Shown: positions 44,255 through 52,911 of the stretch, in pieces
Numbering within the stretch: position 1 is the stretch's first letter
How the letters are laid out: each line of letters opens with the position of its first letter
Source: Bacilli bacterium
GTDB lineage: Bacteria; Bacillota_I; Bacilli_A; RFN20; CAG-288
DNA length: 64,000 nucleotides
Assembly (NCBI GenBank): GCA_022652945.1
Contig: JALCRV010000001.1
Coordinates: 257,384-321,383 of the forward strand
Reading direction: 5' to 3'
Made by a program: the position numbers and the translations under genes
The notes under the pieces: generated by a model
The model's input: the letters and a program-made list of their open reading frames with translations, nothing else
Databases searched by the model: none
Told to the model about the DNA's origin: nothing

Positions 44255-45862
44255 TTAGGCGTGCTCGCCAGTATGGACATCGATTAAATCAGCTAGATAA
44301 GCCATTTCCTTATCTTTATCTAAACGCGGGAAGAGTTGACTCATAGTCCCGATCTGAATCCCGCTTAACTTCCCATAAGTCCTGATCGACTGATACTGTC
44401 TTTCTTCAAAGGGGACATTAAGCTGATTCAAAGCTTCTTCCGCTTTAGTAACCAGGAACGGACGGAGCATAATCGAACCCACTCTTAAGACCTCAGTTAA
44501 GACGTACATCGTCTCCGCTAATTCATCCTTCTTTAAAGGATCCTTAGCTAAGACCCAAGGAGCCTCAACCTCAATTAATTTATTGCCGATATTGATTAAG
44601 TTAATAGCGGAATCCGCACCTTTAGTGACGTTATAAGCATCCATCTCTGTCTCGTACTGATTAAGGTATAAGTTAATATCCTGATAAGCCTGTTTAACCG
44701 CGGGTGCTAAAGGTTCCTTATAAGAAGGAATCACCCCATCAAAGTACTTAGCGATCATCGATAAAGTGCGGTTAAGCAAATTCCCGTAAGAATTAACCAA
44801 ATCCATATTGATCCGGTCGACAAACTGCTTCGGAGTAAACGTCCCATCTTCTCCGATCGGGACTTCTCTAACCATGTAATACCTTAAAGAATCCAAGCCG
44901 TAACGCTCAATTAAAGGCAGAGGAGAAGGAGCGTTACCTAAAGACTTAGAAAGCTTAACTCCTGAACGGGTCAGTAAAAGACCGTGGACATAAACATGGT
45001 CAGGTAAACGCAGACCTAAAGCCATCAAAAGAATCGGCCAATAAATTGTATGGAAACGGTTGATCTCTCTGCCGACAAAGTGCACGATCTCCGCATTTTT
45101 GCCCCAGTACTTCTGGAAGCGGGTGTCATCGTTAGAAAGATACCCTAAAGCGGAAATATAGTTCAGCAAAGCATCGATCCAAACATAAACCACGTGCTTC
45201 GGATTTTCCTTGATCGGCACGCCCCAGGAAAAGGAGGTGCGGGTAATGCAGAGATCTTCCAGCCCCGGCTTAATGAAAGTATTGATCATTTCGTTAAGCT
45301 TTCCATCCGGGACGAAATCCGGATGCTCTTCATAAAACTTCAAAAGCTGCGGGATATATTTCTTGCAGTTAAGGAAATAAGCCTCTTCGGTTTCCTTATG
45401 GACTTCTCTTCCACAGGTCGGGCAGACATGTTTTTCCCCGACTTGGGAATCGGTCCAGAAAGCTTCATCGGAAGTGCAATACCAGCCCTCGTATTTGCCG
45501 AGGTAAATATCGCCCTGGTTTAAAAGCTTCGTAAAGACCTTCTGCACGACCTCCACGTGGCGCGGATCGGTCGTACGGATAAAATCATCGTTAGTGATAT
45601 CCATAGCCTTCCAGGTGTCTTTAAAAGTCTTGGCGACCTCATCGACAAAAGCCTGGGGCTCCTTACCAGCCGCTAAAGCGTTCTTCGCGATTTTCTGGCC
45701 GTGCTCATCAGCCCCGGTCAAAAAGAACACATCGAAACCTCTCTCCCTCTTATAACGAGCGATCGAGTCGGTGATAACCTCGCAGTAAGAGTGGCCGATG
45801 TGCAGATTAGCGGATGCGTAATAAATCGGAGTGGTGATATAAAAGCATTTCTTCTCGGGCAT
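44255..45862 (-). CDS. metG: Methionyl-tRNA synthetase
   Basis: MetG charges tRNA-Met and initiator tRNA. The frame opens at 45967, but the ATG at 45862 (MPEKKCFYITTPIYYASANL), with AAGGAGG upstream, is the real start; this gives 535 residues. It has the HIGH motif (ANLHIGHSYCEV), a zinc pair (CPTCGREVHK), and the KMSKS variant GVKLSKSLGNAPSPLP. The C-terminal Trbp111-like tRNA-binding domain common in Bacillus MetG is absent. Confidence 0.96.
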   Translation of the reverse strand: MPEKKCFYITTPIYYASANLHIGHSYCEVITDSIARYKRERGFDVFFLTGADEHGQKIAKNALAAGKEPQAFVDEVAKTFKDTWKAMDITNDDFIRTTDPRHVEVVQKVFTKLLNQGDIYLGKYEGWYCTSDEAFWTDSQVGEKHVCPTCGREVHKETEEAYFLNCKKYIPQLLKFYEEHPDFVPDGKLNEMINTFIKPGLEDLCITRTSFSWGVPIKENPKHVVYVWIDALLNYISALGYLSNDDTRFQKYWGKNAEIVHFVGREINRFHTIYWPILLMALGLRLPDHVYVHGLLLTRSGVKLSKSLGNAPSPLPLIERYGLDSLRYYMVREVPIGEDGTFTPKQFVDRINMDLVNSYGNLLNRTLSMIAKYFDGVIPSYKEPLAPAVKQAYQDINLYLNQYETEMDAYNVTKGADSAINLINIGNKLIEVEAPWVLAKDPLKKDELAETMYVLTEVLRVGSIMLRPFLVTKAEEALNQLNVPFEERQYQSIRTYGKLSGIQIGTMSQLFPRLDKDKEMAYLADLIDVHTGEHA

Positions 45863-45984
45863 ATATGATGCCTCCTTTAGATAGGCTAAAAGCCTTAACG
45901 TAAACATTATACAAAGAAAACAAAAGAAAACCGAATATCTGGTGAAAGAATGATAAACATTCTTCACATCGCCTTTTTTCTTTC

Positions 45985-46016
45985 AAAACAAAACCCCTCG
46001 CCTTAATAGCGAGGGG
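45985..46016 (-). terminator. Terminator after rpmE
   Basis: On the minus strand CCCCTCGC pairs with GCGAGGGG, followed by TTTTGTTTTG, between rpmE and metG. Confidence 0.88.
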
Positions 46017-46037
46017 CTCAGTTTACCTTTCGGAAGC

Positions 46038-46286
46038 TTATTTGGCTTCTTCAGTCTTAGGCGCTTCAGTCTTAGCTTCAGCAGCCGGGGCCTGATACTT
46101 CTTGTTGAAGCGATCAATACGGCCATCGGAAACGATCGTGCCGGCCTTGCCAGTGTAGAACGAATGGCACTTAGAGCAAGTATCGACTCTGATTTCCTTT
46201 AAAACCGAACCGGTCTCAAAGGTGTTTCCACAGCTGATGCAAGTGACCTTGCAGCGGTGATACTCCGGATGGATTCCCTTTTTCAT
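46038..46286 (-). CDS. rpmE: 50S ribosomal protein L31
   Basis: The frame opens at 46364, but the ATG at 46286 ([20 protein letters not shown]), with AAGGAG nine bases upstream, is the start. The 82-residue protein has the zinc cysteines [10 protein letters not shown] and [14 protein letters not shown], the zinc-binding form of L31. The last 15 residues are an Ala/Glu/Lys-rich tail ([14 protein letters not shown]) beyond the normal end. Confidence 0.94.
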   Translation of the reverse strand: MKKGIHPEYHRCKVTCISCGNTFETGSVLKEIRVDTCSKCHSFYTGKAGTIVSDGRIDRFNKKYQAPAAEAKTEAPKTEEAK

Positions 46287-46335
46287 GAAACATTTCTCCT
46301 TTCGTCTTGGATTTTGCCAAGCGATTGACTTAGTA

Positions 46336-46364
46336 AGTATAACGGATAAGAAAGAGAAATTCAA
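46336..46364 (-). promoter_or_regulatory. Promoter of rpmE
   Basis: On the minus strand TTGAAT (46359-46364) and TATACT (46336-46341) are 17 bases apart, about 50 bases before the start codon. Confidence 0.75.
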
Positions 46365-46436
46365 TAAAAACCCGAACGGGCCAAATTTAATTCATAACTA
46401 AAACAGTTAAGTTAAGTAAAATTCTTTTCTTTCTTA

Positions 46437-47228
46437 TCAGGCTTTATAGAGAACCAAGCCATTGACGGAAGACCAGACCAGCATAATTGCCAAGGCCAGA
46501 AGATAAAAGCCAACGGAGACTGAATAGAGCCCAGCAACCCAAGTTACACCGACTACCGAAATGATAGCCAGGATTCTGATCGGCATCTTTTCCTGATCCG
46601 AATACTCATTAATTCGTTTCAGGTACTTCTGATAGAACACGATGCCTGCTAAAATAGCGACTATCGCCAACACCGGTTTAATGACATAAGCCAAATCGAA
46701 AGAAGAGGAGACGTGGGAATTAATCCCGATTGCCCAGAAAGGAACGAGAGTAAAGAAAGCGGAGGCTAAGAATAAAGGATAAGCAATCCCGGACAGGATG
46801 ATATCCTTGTTGTTCTCCTTCCAGTGGCTTTCCTTGGTCTTTTCTTTCTTTAAAGAAAGGAAGATGACAGAAGGATAGATAATAGCGGAGATAACTAAGG
46901 CACAGATAAAAGGAATGTATTCAATATTTCCGATAAAGATGCCAGCGGAAGAAATACCCAGAAGTGAAATGATAAGTAAGACCAAGCGGGAGATTTTTTC
47001 ATCCTTATCTTCTAAAGTCGGATAGACATGAAGAACAAAGCGAGCGGAAAAGAAACCGCAGATAAATAAAGGAAGTAGCATGACCCCTAGGAAGATAAAT
47101 CCTTCCGTGGTGTACTTGCCCCCGCCTAAAGACGGGATAAAGAAGTTCAACGGAGCGGAGATAAAAAATAAAGACAAGGCGAAGCCTAGATAACTCAGCA
47201 GATAATAAATAGTCGATGTTTTCTTCAT
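46437..47228 (-). CDS. Polytopic membrane protein of unknown function
   Basis: I do not recognise a family. The frame opens at 47294; the ATG at 47228 (MKKTSTIYYLLSYLG), with AGGGAGG eight bases upstream, is preferred and gives 263 residues. There are seven or eight hydrophobic segments separated by short loops, one holding a basic stretch (SLKKEKTKESHWKENNKD). No catalytic motif is visible. It lies alone between the opp terminator and rpmE. Confidence 0.75.
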   Translation of the reverse strand: MKKTSTIYYLLSYLGFALSLFFISAPLNFFIPSLGGGKYTTEGFIFLGVMLLPLFICGFFSARFVLHVYPTLEDKDEKISRLVLLIISLLGISSAGIFIGNIEYIPFICALVISAIIYPSVIFLSLKKEKTKESHWKENNKDIILSGIAYPLFLASAFFTLVPFWAIGINSHVSSSFDLAYVIKPVLAIVAILAGIVFYQKYLKRINEYSDQEKMPIRILAIISVVGVTWVAGLYSVSVGFYLLALAIMLVWSSVNGLVLYKA

Positions 47229-47462
47229 GATCGATTCCTCCCTGCTCATTAAGCAAACAAAACTGAAAACAATAAACAAAAGAAAGGCGGGCACACTATT
47301 AGACCGTTTTTACAGGTCTTTTCTCGTCGCGGAAGAAGAATAAAATAAACCGAGGCTGACTTAATAAAATTTCTATATTCGCTTCTATTTCAATCTTACC
47401 ATATAAAAGGCCGGGCAGGAAGCAGTTATTTTATTAAATATCTTTCAATATAAAAGGAAAAT

Positions 47463-47486
47463 AAAAATCCGCGCCGAAGCGCGGAT
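47463..47486 (-). terminator. Terminator after oppF
   Basis: On the minus strand ATCCGCGC pairs with GCGCGGAT around a UUCG tetraloop, followed by TTTTAT. It closes the opp operon. Confidence 0.92.
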
Positions 47487-47491
47487 TATGG

Positions 47492-49099
47492 CTACTTTTT
47501 CTTCCCGGTCTTAGTCGCAACTTTCTTAACGGGTTTTGTTTCCTTCTTGGCCGGTTCAGCTTTCTTTGCTTTCTTAGCTTCAGGAACTTTCTCTTCAGTC
47601 TTTTCTTCAACTTTTTCTTCGGTCTTCTCTTCCATGCTGACCCCGTCTTTAACTTCCTGACCGTGCAGGAACTTAACTTCGCCGTTATCAATCTCGGAGA
47701 TTTCTTCTTTGTACTTAGCGATTTCTGCATCGTTAGCTAAGATGAAATGCCCCGGGAGGATCTCGTGAAGCGTCGGCTTCTGTTTGGAGTAATCGTGGGC
47801 GGTCATCGGATTATAGACGATTCTCTTTCTTCTCTTTTCGCTCAGCGGGTTAGGTTGAGGGATAGCGGAGAGCAAAGACTTAGTGTACGGATGAAGCGGA
47901 TGCTTAAATAATTCATCGGAAGTGGTTAATTCCACCAACTCACCGAAATACATAACGGCGATTCTCTGGCAGAAATACTTAACCGTGGAAAGGTCGTGAG
48001 CGATGAAAATCATCGTCAAGCCCATATCCTTCTTCAGGTCGTTAAGCAAGTTAATGATCTGCGCACGGATGGAGACATCCAAAGCGGAGATCGGTTCATC
48101 GCAGATCAACAGTTTCGGATTCATAATCAGAGCTCGAGCGATACCGATTCTCTGTCTTTGTCCGCCGGAGAATTCATGAGGGTAACGCGAAGCGTGCTCA
48201 GGCACCAGACCGACTTTCTTCAAAATATCAACCGTCTTCTGATGGTTCTCAACTCTGTTATGATGGCCTTGGATTCTTAAGCCTTCCTGAATAATATCCT
48301 CGACGGTCATACGAGGATCGAGGGAATCAACCGGATCCTGGAAGATCATCTGAATCTCATTCATCAGTTTTCTGGAGACATGGCGATTATCGTAATGAAT
48401 CTGTCTGATTTTCTTCTTCTGTTCTTCAACGACGACCTTATTGCGTTCTTTAACCGAAGCAATCTGATCTTTATAATCTTTCTTGATCTTTTCAAGTTCG
48501 GCTTCAGAAACTTTCTTTTCTACCGCTTCTTTCAGCTTCTTAGACATCTCGATTCTTAAAGCCTTGCATTTTTCCGACGCGTGGATGCGGGAATATTTAA
48601 TTTCCTTTTGATTCCAACGATCGCCAGCGGAAATACGTTGGCCTTTATAGTAAATCGAGCCGGAAGTGATGTCGTAAAGACGGATGATGCAACGTCCGGT
48701 CGTCGTCTTGCCGCAGCCGGATTCACCGACGATACCGAAAGTCTCCCCTTCATAAACATCGAAGGAGACATCGTGGACCGCCTTTAACTTCACCTGATTA
48801 GGCCAGGTGCCTAACTTAAAATACTGCTTCAGGTGACGGACCGAAAGCAGAATATGCTTATCGACCAGTTCCTGCTTGAATTTGACCTTGGAGCGGAAGG
48901 CTTTGTTGTCATTCAAAACCTCTTTAGACATCAAGGGAGGTTCGCCCTCTACATGCTCATCGCGGTCATGACGATCGACTATCTTTTTATCCATCTGCTC
49001 CGATTGTGATAATAATTCGTCGCTATTCTGAGCCGTCTTCGCGTCCGAATCAAGATCTCCGGTCACCGAGGGAGTTTCATCTTCATCTCTTGGCAGCAT
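47492..49099 (-). CDS. oppF: Oligopeptide ABC transporter ATPase OppF
   Basis: OppF is one of two ATPases of the oligopeptide importer. The 535-residue protein has Walker A GESGCGKTT (about 125-133), Q-loop MIFQDPVDSL, signature HEFSGGQRQRIGIARAL, Walker B LLICDEPISALDVS and FIAHDLSTV. Three things are unusual for a family of about 310-330 residues: an acidic N-terminal extension of about 80 residues, a charged helical insert (about 160-245, rich in Lys and Glu) between the Walker A strand and the Q-loop, and a Lys/Glu/Pro C-terminal tail ending KKVATKTGKKK. It overlaps oppD by 17 bp. Confidence 0.9.
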   Translation of the reverse strand: MLPRDEDETPSVTGDLDSDAKTAQNSDELLSQSEQMDKKIVDRHDRDEHVEGEPPLMSKEVLNDNKAFRSKVKFKQELVDKHILLSVRHLKQYFKLGTWPNQVKLKAVHDVSFDVYEGETFGIVGESGCGKTTTGRCIIRLYDITSGSIYYKGQRISAGDRWNQKEIKYSRIHASEKCKALRIEMSKKLKEAVEKKVSEAELEKIKKDYKDQIASVKERNKVVVEEQKKKIRQIHYDNRHVSRKLMNEIQMIFQDPVDSLDPRMTVEDIIQEGLRIQGHHNRVENHQKTVDILKKVGLVPEHASRYPHEFSGGQRQRIGIARALIMNPKLLICDEPISALDVSIRAQIINLLNDLKKDMGLTMIFIAHDLSTVKYFCQRIAVMYFGELVELTTSDELFKHPLHPYTKSLLSAIPQPNPLSEKRRKRIVYNPMTAHDYSKQKPTLHEILPGHFILANDAEIAKYKEEISEIDNGEVKFLHGQEVKDGVSMEEKTEEKVEEKTEEKVPEAKKAKKAEPAKKETKPVKKVATKTGKKK

Positions 49100-50906
49100 A
49101 ACTTGATTCCTCCTCTAAGGCTTTCTTGATTCTCGTCGACACAATCTTCGGCATCTCAACTTCCGGAGCACCCGGATATAAAAGCCAGGTCGCAGCGTAG
49201 TGAGTCTCAGTAATCTTGAAGAACGGCGGCTGATACTTAAAGTCGACACCCATCGCATAACGGTTACGTTGAGCGAAGGCATCGCCAAGCGGCGGATAAA
49301 TCATATCCGGAGGGGTCCCAGGGATCGCTTCGAGTTTTTCCTTCGAATCGATATCAGGAATAGAAGAAAGCAAAGCCCAAGTATAAGGGTGACGAGGATC
49401 AAAGAAGATTTCCTTATCGGTCCCGTATTCGCAAATCTTGCCCGCGTACATAACAGCTACACGATCCGCCATATTAGCGACGACACCCAGATCGTGAGTG
49501 ATGAAAATGCAGGAAAGATGTCTAGTAGCCTTCAGATTATTGATCAACTCGAGAATCTGCGCCTGGATGGTGACATCCAAAGCGGTGGTCGGCTCATCGC
49601 AGATCAGAATATCCGGAGCCGCCGTCAAAGCGATGGCGATAACGATTCTCTGTCTCATGCCACCGGAGAACTGGAACGGATACTGATAATAACGTTTTTC
49701 CGGCTGCGGGATTCCGACTTCCCTCATAACCTCCAAAGCCTGTCTCTTCGCTTCAGCCTTGGTGATCTTTACAGCGTTCTGATAATTCCTGATGATCTCT
49801 TCTTCCTCGCCGTTCACTTCATCTAGCGGCTTAGTGATCTCTTTACGCTTAGCTAAAAGCTCAGCAATCTTAGTATCGCGGTCAGCAGCTAACTGATGAC
49901 GGAGATGTTTCTTCGTTTTGAAGTAATCGAGATAATACTTGATCTTGACTTCTTTGATCTGCTTATCGATGGCGGCGACCGCTTGATCATCGATCTTCAC
50001 TAAAGCCTTCTTGGCGCGGACGACTTTTAAGTCCTCATCGCGTTTTTTCTCCAAGCCGGCTTTATAGGTTGCATTATCCGCCTTGGCCTTGATCTTGGCC
50101 TCTTTCAAAGCAGCCTTTAATTTAGGCTTGCTCTCTTTATAAAGAAGGTCTGCATCAGCTTTCTTTTTCTCGCAATCAGCTTTCGCCTGGTTCTTGATAG
50201 CCTCGGAAGCCTTGGTGATCTCTTGCTCTTTTTCAGTAAGTTCTTTCAATTCCTCTTCCGCTTCAGTCTTCAGCTTAACATCGGTCGAGTCTTTTAAAGA
50301 CTCGACATGAGCCTTGGCGGCTTCGGTCTTCTTCTTCGCATCTTGGATCTTATCATCCTCATTATGGCAAATATGCTCATAATCGGATTCCGCATAAGTC
50401 ATAGAAGTAGCGCGGATGACCTTGTTATTCTTATAGGCGGTCAACTGCGGGGCGATAAGTTCGTTATAACGGTTCTTCAATTGATCCTTGTTAATCATCA
50501 TCGTCTCGGTAATCTGCTTGCCGATTTTGACAATCGGGTTAAGCGAAGAAAGCGGATCCTGGAAGATCATGCCGATCTTATGGCCTCTGATCCGGTGGAA
50601 TTCGTTTTCGGAGACTTTCAGAAGATCTTCACCTTGATAAATAATCTGCCCGCCTTCAACTAAAGCGTTGGCGGAAAGAATCCCCATGATGGCTTTCGAA
50701 GTAACTGATTTGCCAGAGCCGGATTCGCCGACGATGCAGAGGGTCTCACCTTTATAAAGGTCAAAAGACACGCCTCTGACCGCTTGGACTTTACCGTTAT
50801 CGGTCTTGAAGGAAATGGTGAGGTCTTTTACTTCCAACACCTTCTCTTTGCCTTCGTTGGTGTTGTTTTCTTCAATGATATTTTTATATTGATCTTGGAA
50901 GCTCAT
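49083..50906 (-). CDS. oppD: Oligopeptide ABC transporter ATPase OppD with a long coiled-coil insert
   Basis: This is the second Opp ATPase. It has Walker A GESGSGKSV (60-68), Q-loop MIFQDPLSSLNPI (113-125), signature FSGGMRQRIVIA (about 413-424), Walker B ILICDEPTTALDVT and FITHDLGVV, then the C-terminal peptide-transporter cap with DAFAQRNRYAMG. OppD is normally about 330-360 residues; this one has 607. The excess is a block of about 245 residues (about 140-385) in the helical subdomain between Q-loop and signature, with heptad-like Lys/Glu/Ala sequence predicted to be a coiled coil. All ATPase motifs are intact, so the enzyme should be active. AGGAG is ten bases before the ATG. Confidence 0.92.
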   Translation of the reverse strand: MSFQDQYKNIIEENNTNEGKEKVLEVKDLTISFKTDNGKVQAVRGVSFDLYKGETLCIVGESGSGKSVTSKAIMGILSANALVEGGQIIYQGEDLLKVSENEFHRIRGHKIGMIFQDPLSSLNPIVKIGKQITETMMINKDQLKNRYNELIAPQLTAYKNNKVIRATSMTYAESDYEHICHNEDDKIQDAKKKTEAAKAHVESLKDSTDVKLKTEAEEELKELTEKEQEITKASEAIKNQAKADCEKKKADADLLYKESKPKLKAALKEAKIKAKADNATYKAGLEKKRDEDLKVVRAKKALVKIDDQAVAAIDKQIKEVKIKYYLDYFKTKKHLRHQLAADRDTKIAELLAKRKEITKPLDEVNGEEEEIIRNYQNAVKITKAEAKRQALEVMREVGIPQPEKRYYQYPFQFSGGMRQRIVIAIALTAAPDILICDEPTTALDVTIQAQILELINNLKATRHLSCIFITHDLGVVANMADRVAVMYAGKICEYGTDKEIFFDPRHPYTWALLSSIPDIDSKEKLEAIPGTPPDMIYPPLGDAFAQRNRYAMGVDFKYQPPFFKITETHYAATWLLYPGAPEVEMPKIVSTRIKKALEEESSYAAKR

Positions 50907-50911
50907 AAGTT

Positions 50912-52909
50912 TTACTCCTCTCCTTTCAAGGACGGGTTAAAGGCATCTCTAAGCCCGTTGCCGAAGAGGTTAAAGGAAATCATGATTAATGACATAACCG
51001 CGGAAGGGAACATAATCAGATGCGGCAAGGTAGAAATATAAATTTGGTTATCGGACAAAGTGACACCGAGGGAAGAAAGCCCCTGGAGACCTAAGCCGAG
51101 ATAAGAAATGGTCGCTTCTGAGAAAATCGTCGAAGGAATCATCAGGACGGTCGAGGTGATGATCGTTCCGACCGCGTTAGGAAGAATATGGCGGAAAATC
51201 AATCTGAAATCCGAAGCCCCCAAAGTACGGGCGGCGAAAATATATTCCCTGTCCTTATATCGGTAGAACTGGGTACGGGTAATTGAAGAGGTCCCCATCC
51301 ATCCGGTTAAGCACAAAGCGAGAGCGAACGTAACGAAGTTCGAGCCAAACTTTAAAATGCAGATAGTCATGACGACAATCCAAGGCAGACCGCCTAAGAT
51401 TTCGGTGAAGCGTTCCATCAGGATATCAGCCCAGCCGCCGAAGTAGCCGGAGATAGCGCCCCAGAACAGACCGAAGATAAAGCAGACGGCGGAAGTGATG
51501 ATACCTAAGAGCAAGGAAGTTCTTAAGCCGGCAAAGGTCAGATTAACAATATCTTTGCCCGAAGCATCGGTGCCGAACAGATACTTAGGCATCTTGGAAT
51601 AGCCGAGCCAGCGATAGATAGAGACATCGCCGTTGACTTCGAGGATGTACTTACTAGCATCTCCAGTGAAGGAAACCGTGTCGATAGATCTTAACGGGCA
51701 TCTTTCATCATTAAGAATCTTGAAAGAGCTGATTAACGCTGCCTTATCGGTATCAGCGTGAGCAGAATTCAGGAAAGTATCAAAATCCCAGGACATCCAC
51801 CCATTGGAAATATAGGTGTTGATGTTAGTGTTGGAAAGGGCTCTCTTTTGAATGCCGAGTCTATCAGCGTAGGAATCCCAACGGAAGTCGCAGTAGATGA
51901 TATTGGCGCGATAAAGGTTGGTCTGCCCGCCGTAAACGCCCCAGTTCAACTTTGTCTTATCCGACTGTAACAAACTGGCGTTGGCATCGTTGAAAGACAT
52001 CGCCTTCATCGTCTCCGCTTCATCGGTTGAAGAAGAAGCCATCGAAGCGCTGGAAATCAGAAGGTTTTCCGCATTGTCAGCGTTAGGCTTTAAGACAAAG
52101 ACAATCGAAGGTTTCTGACTCTTTTTAAAAACAGTCGTATTGGGCAGTCCGGCGTTAATAAGAGCCGGGGTAAGATCGACTGTGTAGGTGCCGATATCTT
52201 TGCTGTAGTCTTTGATATTGATATGCTGGACATCGCCATTATCATCCTTATAACGGAATTGGACAGCATATTCGCCTAATTCCCCGTACTTAGTGCCGAC
52301 ATCGAAGAAAGAGGCATCCGGATTGACCGTGGTGTAAGTCAATTGATAATCGTTTGCTAGATTGTAACCGTAGACCGGGGTGCCGAATTCACCGCTCTTG
52401 GTGGATTCAGCCGCAATGGAGATTCTGATGGAACCGCCGTAAGCGTATTTGTTAACCGCATCGGTGAAGTTCTCGCCCTCTTTAGTCTTGACAATCGAGC
52501 CTTCCACAACCGAGCGGGCTTCAAAATCAGCCGGCAGATTATTAATCGTATCATAAGTGATGTGAGTCTTGGTCTGGCAGCCATCCCACCAGCCGGTTCC
52601 CGCTTCGTTGATCTTCGGCAGCAGCTTTACTTCATAAGGATGCTCGCTTTTAATATCGGAAGGCAAAGAGACGGGCAAGATAAAAGCCAAAATGACAAGG
52701 ATACCTAAAATAATAGCTCCCACGACCGAGGACTTATTCTTTGAGAAGCGTTTTAAAGCATCCTTGAAGAAAGTGGTCGGCTTAGACTGGAACTTGGCAT
52801 CTGAAATATGGACATCCTTCTGAGTGAACTGGAAATCTTCCGGAGTAAGATCGACTTCATGCTTCAGCCTTTGGCTGTCTTCGTATTCGAAGTGTTCTTT
52901 CTTTTCCAT
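50912..52909 (-). CDS. oppC: Oligopeptide ABC transporter permease OppC with large extracytoplasmic insert
   Basis: OppC forms half of the transport channel. A cytosolic N-terminus and first helix (VVGAIILGILVILAFILPV) are followed by about 355 residues (about 84-440) without membrane segments before the standard OppC block starts at LFGTDASGKDIVNLTFAGL. The remaining helices and EAA loop (IFAARTLGASDFRLIFRHIL) are normal. Ordinary OppC has about 300 residues with a short loop at this place; this one has 665. The insert is beta-rich, with conserved-looking Tyr/Trp/Asp residues, and must lie outside the cell. It begins two bases after oppB. Confidence 0.9.
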   Translation of the reverse strand: MEKKEHFEYEDSQRLKHEVDLTPEDFQFTQKDVHISDAKFQSKPTTFFKDALKRFSKNKSSVVGAIILGILVILAFILPVSLPSDIKSEHPYEVKLLPKINEAGTGWWDGCQTKTHITYDTINNLPADFEARSVVEGSIVKTKEGENFTDAVNKYAYGGSIRISIAAESTKSGEFGTPVYGYNLANDYQLTYTTVNPDASFFDVGTKYGELGEYAVQFRYKDDNGDVQHINIKDYSKDIGTYTVDLTPALINAGLPNTTVFKKSQKPSIVFVLKPNADNAENLLISSASMASSSTDEAETMKAMSFNDANASLLQSDKTKLNWGVYGGQTNLYRANIIYCDFRWDSYADRLGIQKRALSNTNINTYISNGWMSWDFDTFLNSAHADTDKAALISSFKILNDERCPLRSIDTVSFTGDASKYILEVNGDVSIYRWLGYSKMPKYLFGTDASGKDIVNLTFAGLRTSLLLGIITSAVCFIFGLFWGAISGYFGGWADILMERFTEILGGLPWIVVMTICILKFGSNFVTFALALCLTGWMGTSSITRTQFYRYKDREYIFAARTLGASDFRLIFRHILPNAVGTIITSTVLMIPSTIFSEATISYLGLGLQGLSSLGVTLSDNQIYISTLPHLIMFPSAVMSLIMISFNLFGNGLRDAFNPSLKGEE

Positions 52910-52911
52910 AG

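Noticed and set aside
46366-46380. CCCGTTCGGG plus T-run on the minus strand as a terminator after the 46437 gene
   Set aside because: Only three or four base pairs with a tiny loop can form; too weak to list.
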